From assembly GCA_035633215.1 (NCBI GenBank), contig DASQFI010000058.1, forward strand, positions 1-64,000: a DNA stretch of 64,000 nt, read 5' to 3'. The notes under the pieces were generated by a model. It searched no databases. It was given only the letters and a program-made list of their open reading frames with translations, and had not been told where the DNA came from. The DNA is from DASQFI01 sp035633215. Lineage in GTDB: Bacteria > Acidobacteriota > Vicinamibacteria > Vicinamibacterales > SCN-69-37. Made by a program: the position numbers and the translations under genes. Each line of letters starts with the position of its first letter. The first letter of the stretch is position 1. Of this stretch, positions 58,765 to 64,000 are shown one piece after another.

Positions 58765-58911
58765 GGGGGCAATACGGGGGTCCAGGCCCTGATTCAGATC
58801 GATTCATGCGGTTCTGGAGCTTTGAGCGAAACCCCGCATGTCCTTTTAAGTGCTGACGTTACGTGACTTGCGGCGTTGGCCCCTCGGCTCCGAGTCCCAC
58901 CCTCTCCGCCA
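58765..58911 (+). repeat. Island-end repeat with tRNA-Ser tail, copy 3
   Basis: About 147 bp matching the end of the copies at 44424 and 46394 (GGGGGTCCAGG, CAGATCGATTCATGCGGTTC, GAGCGAAACC, TGACGTTACG), ending in the tRNA-Ser tail at 58890-58911 with one substitution (A to G). The earlier 130 bp of the longer copies are not present. Confidence 0.78.
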
Positions 58912-59082
58912 ATTTTTCGACCTTTTCCTCAGCATTTCGTACGGCATCGACGAGACTCGGATTCTCTCAACCAGCCGTCACTCTGGGCGCTGAAACGCCG
59001 AGCTATTCCGGAGACTTCTAATCCGACACAGCCGAGCGACACTTTCTGGTGACATCTCCGCAGAGAGAGTCACAGATCGCGG

Positions 59083-59478
59083 CTACGTTTCTGAAAAAAT
59101 CGCCCGGCAGAACCCCTCGGGTGTGAATCCGCACCCTTGCTCTGCCAGCCGTTGCGCGTCCCGCAGGTGCCGACGAAAGGCCCGAAGCTCAGCCATCCGC
59201 CGCTCGATCTCGGCCAGATGCGTGGCGCAGATCGCGGCGACCCGTTCGCAGGGCTTCCGCCCGGCCCTTCCAATGCTCAGGATCTCGCGCGTTTCGTCCA
59301 ACGTCAGTCCCAGTCCTTGGGCGCGCCGGATGAACCGCAGTTCATCGAGCACCCGATCCGAGTAGAGTCGATAGCCAGCCGGGGACCGAGCCGCGCGAGA
59401 GACGAGCTTCTGCTCCTCGTAAAACCGGATCGTATGGGCAGGAATACCAGACCGTTGGGCCGCTTCACCGATGAGCAT
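59083..59478 (-). CDS. MerR-family metal-responsive regulator
   Basis: 131 residues. MLIGEAAQRSGIPAHTIRFY then EEQKLVSRAARSPAGYRLYS is the MerR winged helix; a dimer helix follows with RRAQGLGLTLDETREILSIG. Cys residues occur as KPCERVAAICATHL and in a C-terminal loop QGCGFTPEGFC, the positions used for metal binding in ZntR/CadR/MerR-type proteins. The cognate metal cannot be decided from sequence. Divergent from the small Cys-rich gene across a canonical MerR operator. Confidence 0.88.
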   Translation of the reverse strand: MLIGEAAQRSGIPAHTIRFYEEQKLVSRAARSPAGYRLYSDRVLDELRFIRRAQGLGLTLDETREILSIGRAGRKPCERVAAICATHLAEIERRMAELRAFRRHLRDAQRLAEQGCGFTPEGFCRAIFSET

Positions 59479-59499
59479 GGGACGAGTGTACGACGCCCT

Positions 59500-59530
59500 T
59501 GACCTTCAAGCCAGGTTGAAGGTGTACAAC
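59500..59530 (+). promoter_or_regulatory. MerR-type promoter/operator with 19-bp spacer
   Basis: A -35 element TTGACC (59500-59505) and a -10-like GTACAA (59525-59530) are separated by 19 bp, the over-long spacer that MerR proteins untwist. The spacer carries a perfect dyad, ACCTTCAA at 59503-59510 and TTGAAGGT at 59517-59524. Transcription would run into the 31-residue peptide gene and the genes beyond. Confidence 0.88.
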
Positions 59531-59549
59531 GGACGCGAGGAGAACATCC

Positions 59550-59645
59550 ATGCGGACTGACCCTGCCAAGACAAGCTGTTGTGCCTGCTGCGGCGAACCG
59601 ACGCCACCGGGCGTGACCTGCTGCGGCTGCTGCTCGAAGAAGTAA
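59550..59645 (+). CDS. 31-residue Cys-rich peptide, metallothionein-like
   Basis: Starts MRTDPAKTSCCACCGEPTPP and ends VTCCGCCSKK. Eight Cys are arranged as two identical CCxCC clusters separated by nine residues. GAGGAGA (59536-59542) precedes the ATG by seven bases, and the MerR promoter lies directly upstream, so expression is expected to respond to metal. The peptide could bind soft metal ions as a minimal metallothionein or chaperone. I know of no named family for it. Confidence 0.75.
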   Translation: MRTDPAKTSCCACCGEPTPPGVTCCGCCSKK

Positions 59646-59648
59646 CCG

Positions 59649-60617
59649 ATGCGACTGAGACGCGCAATTGTGCTGGCGGCGGGAGCCATCCTGCTGCCAG
59701 CTGTGGCCTCCGGCCAGACGTGAGCGGGGTGAAGCAACCCCTACCTCCCAGGTTGGCGAGGTGTGCTCACAGACGGCCTGACGCAAGGCCGGGTTCAACT
59801 GAGCGGCTGGCTCATTGGCGAGGACCGCGACACGCCGTATGACGGGTCGCGCGAGACGCCGAACCCGCTTCAGGAGCGGACGCGCGTCCGCGTCTATCTC
59901 ATCACGGGTGATGTCCGGCTGACGCCCTCGTTTGGCGTCCAGGTGACCGCGACGATTCCGGACGTCACGCGCTCGGCCGAGGTCCAGCGGCCAGACTCCG
60001 TGTTTCATTTCAGCGAGACGTTTCGGGGATTCGGGGACACGTCGGTCATCGCGTGGCGACGCACGATCTTGAAGGGCTGGAACGTCACGTTCAACGGCGG
60101 CGTGTCCGTGCCCACCGGGAAGACGGAGATGCCGCGCTTCAGATCCGAGCTCGATCAGGACAGTCTCGTCCCGGTGTCCAGATTGCAACGCGGGTCAGGC
60201 ACGGTCGATCCGCTGGCCGGGGTGAGTCTCAACCGCGTGTTCCTGGGATTATTCCCGCCCGGGACGCGCGTCTTCGTGAGCGGTGCGGCCCGACTGCCGT
60301 TCCGGGAGAACGAACACAGGCTCCGCACGGGCGGATCCTGGGAAATCGGAGCGGGCGGTTCGCGTGAAGTGCTGTGGCACCCGATCATCGTCATCGGACG
60401 GCTGAGTTGGCTGCACCGGGAACAGGATGTGTTTGAGGGCGTGCCCGTGCTGGTCGGCGGGGGCAACTGGATCGCGGTCGCGCCCGCAGTCGCCGTGGCC
60501 CTCGGGAAGGTCACCTTACAGGCGGAGCTGAAGATTCCGCTGTATCGCTCGCTTGCCAATCGCCAACTAGACGCGGCTCGTACATTTCAAGTGGGCTTTG
60601 TCTGGGCCGCGTTCTAG
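59649..60617 (+). CDS. Candidate selenoprotein: exported beta-rich protein with two in-frame TGA codons (U-x-x-U)
   Basis: ATG 59649 opens a 24-codon signal peptide (MRLRRAIVLAAGAILLPAVA then SGQT). In the same frame come TGA (59721-59723), Ala, Gly, TGA (59730-59732), then SNPYLPGWRGVLTDGLTQGR and an uninterrupted frame to 60617. The later part is beta-rich and ends in a barrel-like strand with terminal aromatic (TFQVGFVWAAF), as in outer-membrane proteins. If both TGA are read as selenocysteine, the mature N-terminus is QT-Sec-AG-Sec-SNP, a CxxC-like metal or redox site. A hairpin suited to a bacterial SECIS follows. Otherwise it is a gene with two nonsense codons, or it starts at GTG 59763. 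It is three bases after the Cys-rich peptide gene. Confidence 0.65.
59743..59762 (+). promoter_or_regulatory. Candidate bacterial SECIS hairpin
   Basis: ACCTC-CCA / TGG-C-GAGGT forms an eight-pair stem with one bulged C and apical loop GGT at 59751-59753. The loop is 18 and 27 nucleotides after the two TGA codons, within the range at which SelB recognises bacterial SECIS elements, and G and U in the loop fit the usual requirement. Predicted by eye only. Confidence 0.5.
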
Positions 60618-60721
60618 CACACCAACCGCATGTCGGCCAATCGCCGCGCCGGAGAGGGTTCAAGGGGGTTTCCCTCCGCTCCTCCTGTGGAGCGTTATAC
60701 TGGAAAGGATTCAAGTTATTC

Positions 60722-61081
60722 GTGCAGCGAATCCTAACGACCATCGTTCTGGCACTCTTTGCCACCGGTCCGGCCCTGAATCTGCGGTGCCTGTTTTCGT
60801 GTAATCCGCTGCACGCCGCTGCTGGCTCCGCTGAGCGCTGCCATCAGTCGCCGGACTCAGCACAAAGGGTCTCCGGGTTCGGCGATTGCGGTGCCGGATT
60901 GACGCAGCCACCGGCTCTCGTCGCCAAGCAAAGTGATGCTGGGCTTTCCGTGCTCGCAGCAACAGTTGCCGTACAGAGCGTTGGGCAGCCGCGGCACGAT
61001 GCATCTTTCGCACCCGAAACGTTTTACGTCACGGCATCGGGCCCGCCCCAGCCGCTCCTCCTGATACCGCTTCGCATCTGA
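60722..61081 (+). CDS. Small exported hypothetical protein of the metal cluster
   Basis: 119 residues from GTG 60722. Signal-type start (ILTTIVLALFATGPALNLRC), then a Cys/His-containing segment (LFSCNPLHAAAGSAERCHQS, GFGDCGAG) and a C-terminal hydrophobic end QPLLLIPLRI. Spaced Cys residues and the location suggest metal handling in the envelope, but no family is recognised. Confidence 0.55.
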   Translation: MQRILTTIVLALFATGPALNLRCLFSCNPLHAAAGSAERCHQSPDSAQRVSGFGDCGAGLTQPPALVAKQSDAGLSVLAATVAVQSVGQPRHDASFAPETFYVTASGPPQPLLLIPLRI

Positions 61082-61150
61082 ACTTCCCAATTCCTGTCGC
61101 ATCCGCGACCACGGGTCGTGGTGTCGTTTCTTCAGGAAGTTGAGGGGGTC

Positions 61151-62761
61151 ATGTCTGTCAGACGCACGCGTTCGAGCGTGCCGATCCTGGTCGTACTCGC
61201 GTTCGCGATGGCGGCGTCCATCGCCTACGCACAAGAGATCACGTACCTGGGAACGGTACTCGCGGTCGAAGCCGGTCGGGTGCAGGTGAAGACCGTTGAC
61301 GAGAAAACGAAACAGGAAGACACCCGGTGGTTCGTGATCGACAAAGACACGCGCGTCAAGCGCGGGGACGAAGCCGTCGCGTACTCCGCCGCGAAGATCA
61401 CGCCAGGCGAACGGATCGCCGTCATCATCGGTCCATCCGGCAAAATGAAGATGCAGGCAAAAGAGATCCGACTGGCCCTGGCTGCCGACATGAAAGGCGC
61501 GACAGCTCAGCCCAGTAAGCCGACGACGGCGGCGGCGGAGGCCGGCGCACACGCCGAACACCAGCCGGCCGGCCAGGCCCAAAAGCCTGGCGCAGACATG
61601 GCCATGTCGTCAGGTTGGCAGGTTATGCAGGACGGCGTCGTGTATGGACTGTTCAACTATCAAGGAGGTCCGCGGGGCGGGGACGAGTTCGTCGTGCCCA
61701 ACTGGTGGATGGGCATGTTTATGCGCCAGATGGGCCGCCATCAATTCGGCGTGAACGCGATGCTCAGTCTCGACGCTGCGACCGTCGGCGAAAGCGGATA
61801 TCGCGAGATCTTCCAGGTCGGGGAAGCACTCGATGGCAAGCCGCTCATTGATCGCCAGCACCCACACGATCTATTCATGCAGCTCGCGGCGTCGTGGCGC
61901 ATCACGCTTGGCGACAGCACGGCACTCGTGCTGGCTGGCGGCCCGGCTGGGGAACCAACGCTCGGACCCGTGGCGTTCATGCATCGCGCGTCGGCGGCGG
62001 GCCTGGTGCTCGCGCCGCTCGGTCATCACACCTTCGACTCGACGCACATCAGCTTTGGAGTCGTCACCGCAGCAATCGAACGCGGCCGCTGGGTCTTCGA
62101 GGGCTCGGTTTTCAACGGCCGCGAACCCGACGAGCATCGATGGGATTTCGATTTCGGTGCAATGGACTCGGTGGCCGGCCGCGTGTGGTTTCGGCCGACC
62201 GAGGAATGGGAAGCTCAGGTATCCACGGGCCTGTTGCGCGAGCCCGAAGAACTCGTGCCCGGCGATGCGCGTCGTACGACGGCGTCGTTGTCCTGGCTTC
62301 GACGACAAGAGAGCGGCTTCAAGGCGGCCACGGTCGGCTACGGCGTCAACGCCGCCCACGGTGAGCGCCGGCACGGCGCATTTGGAGAATTGACGATGGA
62401 GCGAGGCGCCAACTCGATGTTCGGGCGAGTCGAGGCCCAGCAGGTCGAGACGAGCATTCTCCTGACGGGCGAAATACCGGACGGAGAGCACGTGGATGAG
62501 CCCGCGACGGTCTCAGCCTTCACGGTCGGAGCGGCGAGACGGCTTGTGACCTGGCGTGGCTTCGAGGGCGCACTGGGTGCACAGCTCACGTTCTACCGTG
62601 TACCGGATCCTCTCAGAATCACGCACGGAGATCGTCCCGTGTCGTTCCAGGCATTCTTTCGGCTGCGCCTGCCGTCCGGGGACATGGGTCGCATGTGGAA
62701 CATGCGCATGTCCCAGGGTCACAAGATGGAGATGGATCATTCGGGTCACGTCATGCGCTGA
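61151..62761 (+). CDS. Large exported protein of the metal cluster, unknown function
   Basis: 536 residues from ATG 61151 with GAGGGGG upstream. Signal peptide ending SIAYAQ. An N-terminal small beta domain (GTVLAVEAGRVQVKTVDEKT, RWFVIDKDTRVKRG, AVIIGPSGKMKMQAKEIRLA) resembles a DUF5666-like OB fold. A His/Ala-rich linker (AGAHAEHQPAGQA) leads to a long beta-barrel-like region with conserved-looking DRQHPHDLFMQLAASWRITL and FMHRASAAGLVLAPLGHHTF. The end is Met/His-rich (MWNMRMSQGHKMEMDHSGHV), typical of copper-handling proteins. Probably an outer-membrane protein tied to copper or other metal export. Confidence 0.65.
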   Translation: MSVRRTRSSVPILVVLAFAMAASIAYAQEITYLGTVLAVEAGRVQVKTVDEKTKQEDTRWFVIDKDTRVKRGDEAVAYSAAKITPGERIAVIIGPSGKMKMQAKEIRLALAADMKGATAQPSKPTTAAAEAGAHAEHQPAGQAQKPGADMAMSSGWQVMQDGVVYGLFNYQGGPRGGDEFVVPNWWMGMFMRQMGRHQFGVNAMLSLDAATVGESGYREIFQVGEALDGKPLIDRQHPHDLFMQLAASWRITLGDSTALVLAGGPAGEPTLGPVAFMHRASAAGLVLAPLGHHTFDSTHISFGVVTAAIERGRWVFEGSVFNGREPDEHRWDFDFGAMDSVAGRVWFRPTEEWEAQVSTGLLREPEELVPGDARRTTASLSWLRRQESGFKAATVGYGVNAAHGERRHGAFGELTMERGANSMFGRVEAQQVETSILLTGEIPDGEHVDEPATVSAFTVGAARRLVTWRGFEGALGAQLTFYRVPDPLRITHGDRPVSFQAFFRLRLPSGDMGRMWNMRMSQGHKMEMDHSGHVMR

Positions 62762-62789
62762 ATGCGTGAACGTGACTATGGAGAAACCC

Positions 62790-63260
62790 ATGTTGAAAGT
62801 GCTCAGGAAGTCGGCTCTCGTAGCCCTGCTGGTCATGGCGGCGCCGGGACTGTTCGCCCAATCCGCCCAATCGGACATTGCTGCGTTCTTTAAGGCGTAC
62901 GACGCGGCTTTCAATGCCCGAGACATCGACAAACTGGCGACGCTTTACCATCCCGACGTCACCATCTTCGAGGGCAGCGGCATCAACCGCGGCTGGGTGG
63001 ACTATCGAGATAACCATCTCGGCCCCGAGCTGAAGTCTTTCGAGAACCTCCAGTGGGCTCACAGCAACATCGTCGTCCACGTGCTCGGGGAATCAGCCGC
63101 GTATGTCACGGCCGATTACGCCATCAAATACAAGTCCGGCGATCGGGTGGTTGATTCAGGCGGCATTGCGACGCACGTGCTCGTCAAAGAGCAGGGCGCC
63201 TGGAAAATCCGGCATAGCCACACGGCCGCTCGGCGTCGCGCACCCGGAGGGCAGTTCTAA
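62790..63260 (+). CDS. Exported NTF2/SnoaL-like (DUF4440-type) protein
   Basis: 156 residues from ATG 62790 with GGAG six bases upstream (ATG 62778 is an alternative). Signal peptide ends GLFAQ. Then DIAAFFKAYDAAFNARDIDK followed by LATLYHPDVTIFEGSG, YVTADYAIKYKSGDRVVDSG and HVLVKEQGAWKIRHSHTAAR form the cone-shaped NTF2-like fold. Ligand or enzyme activity unknown. It lies between metal-cluster genes. Confidence 0.75.
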   Translation: MLKVLRKSALVALLVMAAPGLFAQSAQSDIAAFFKAYDAAFNARDIDKLATLYHPDVTIFEGSGINRGWVDYRDNHLGPELKSFENLQWAHSNIVVHVLGESAAYVTADYAIKYKSGDRVVDSGGIATHVLVKEQGAWKIRHSHTAARRRAPGGQF

Positions 63261-63425
63261 CTCAATCACCTAGGGATGACCTCGTTATGAAGGACTCGAG
63301 GCGGGCTCTTCTGACAATCGTGGTGTCGGTTGCGGGCGTCGCACGACAAGCATCGAGCCCACTCATCTAGGCCGGCGATATCCGCTGGCCCGGCCGGAAA
63401 TGACGGAAGCCATGCGGTGATCGAC

Positions 63426-64000
63426 ATGACACGTTCGACAGGCCTTCGATTCGCTCTTGTCCTCGCCATTGCTGCGCTCTGGCCGATCCGGGCGGCGGCC
63501 CAGACGACGCCCGAGCTCCCGTCGCCGCTCAGTCTGGCGGACGTTATTCGCATCGCAAGCGAGAGGAGAGACGAGATACAGGCCGCGCGCGCGCGCGCGC
63601 GCGCTGGCGAGGCGCGGCCGATCATCGCATCAGCGCTCGAAGACCCGATGATCTCTCCCTCGCTCGACCATCTCCCGTTCATGCTGGGCGGCGCGGATGT
63701 GAGTGTCACACTCGAGCAACGAATCCCCCTGTCCGGGATCCGCAGCCATCGTCGGGCCTCCGCGCTGGCGGATCTCGACCGGCTTCGCGCGGACGCGAGC
63801 CGGACGACGCTGGACGTGGGCGTCCAAGCCGCCAATGTCTTCCTGATGCTGCAGGAGCGTCGCCGCACGGCGGCGCTGGTCGCCGAACAGATCGCCTTTG
63901 CCCGCGACGTCGTGACCGCGGCGAACGCGCGGTACGCCAGCGGAACGGCTCCGCAATCCGACGTGCTGCGCGCGGAGGTCGAGGTGGCGCGCTTGGAAGC
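63426..64000 (+). CDS. TolC-family outer-membrane efflux channel, N-terminal part (runs off window)
   Basis: 191 residues visible from ATG 63426. Signal peptide ending RAAAQ; then LPSPLSLADVIRIASERRDE, ARARAGEARPIIASALEDP, VSVTLEQRIPLSGIRSHRRA and long coiled-coil-forming helices (AALVAEQIAFARDVVTAANA then RYASGTAPQSDVLRAEVEVA). This is the OEP/CusC-type start; such channels pair with RND pumps, likely encoded beyond the window, consistent with metal efflux. Confidence 0.88.
   Translation, partial: MTRSTGLRFALVLAIAALWPIRAAAQTTPELPSPLSLADVIRIASERRDEIQAARARARAGEARPIIASALEDPMISPSLDHLPFMLGGADVSVTLEQRIPLSGIRSHRRASALADLDRLRADASRTTLDVGVQAANVFLMLQERRRTAALVAEQIAFARDVVTAANARYASGTAPQSDVLRAEVEVARLE
63584..63604. 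repeat. Alternating CG tract inside the TolC-family gene
   Basis: Twenty-one bases of strictly alternating C and G encode an Ala-Arg-Ala-Arg run near residue 55 of the channel precursor. Such tracts favour Z-DNA and can slip by two bases, which would shift the frame. Confidence 0.9.

Noticed and set aside
59763..60617. Ordinary gene starting at GTG 59763 instead of a selenoprotein
   Set aside because: This start would drop the in-frame signal peptide and has no ribosome site; kept as an alternative in the entry, but the TGA readthrough model explains more.

Overview
The window is high-GC DNA that most likely comes from an Acidobacteriota genome, plausibly class Vicinamibacteria. This rests on recognised families, not on a search: an ADOP-type duplicated MacB/FtsX permease (51962-54397), a VWFA-related acidobacterial domain protein (35446-36645), an Oar-like TonB receptor with a carboxypeptidase-regulatory domain, and repeated pairings of ECF sigma factors with Ser/Thr kinases or anti-sigma-like proteins. 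I found no rRNA, no intact tRNA and no CRISPR array.

Layout. (1) 1-11.6 kb: an IS3-type insertion has cut off a bactofilin gene; next come an unknown NTase-like protein, a degenerate tandem repeat, a hybrid histidine-kinase relic, and a signalling block (ECF sigma, Ser/Thr kinase with RDD domains, Crp/Fnr regulator, second sigma factor, anti-sigma-like membrane protein). A frameshifted serine-recombinase element lies between the first sigma gene and the kinase. (2) 11.6-19 kb: cargo of a conjugative element, comprising a toxin-antitoxin pair, a Dam-type methylase, and a tight five-gene minus-strand operon (wHTH/PD-(D/E)XK protein, Ser/Thr kinase, unknown protein, TIR-like protein, SEC-C/HEPN-like protein) that looks like an undescribed defence system. 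(3) 19.4-35.15 kb: a type IV secretion/conjugation module (VirB2, B3, B4, TrbG/VirB9, VirB10, TrbJ, VirB6, VirB8, VirD4, VirB11), two winged-helix proteins resembling the replication-relaxation family, an HTH excisionase candidate and a tyrosine integrase. It ends in a 22-bp tRNA-Ser 3' tail acting as an att site.

(4) 35.15-58.9 kb: the tRNA-Ser tail recurs at 44680, 46647 and 58890 in the same orientation, the last three with homologous upstream blocks. This divides the region into three integrase-less segments of about 9.6, 2.0 and 12.2 kb, as expected of islands accreted at one tRNA gene. The first carries an ECF sigma/FecR/TonB receptor/VWA operon in which the STN signalling domain sits on the FecR and VWA proteins instead of the receptor, plus two secreted proteins each preceded by a 148-bp near-identical repeat. 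The second carries one serine hydrolase. The third carries assorted envelope, ABC permease, DUF4160/DUF2442 and kinase/beta-propeller genes.

(5) 58.9-64 kb: a metal-responsive cluster. A MerR regulator faces a textbook 19-bp-spacer MerR promoter that drives a 31-residue peptide with a CCxCC...CCxCC pattern. Three bases later begins an outer-membrane-like protein whose frame contains two TGA codons spaced as U-x-x-U directly after the signal peptide, followed by a hairpin placed like a bacterial SECIS element: a strong candidate new selenoprotein. Secreted proteins and the start of a TolC-family channel follow.
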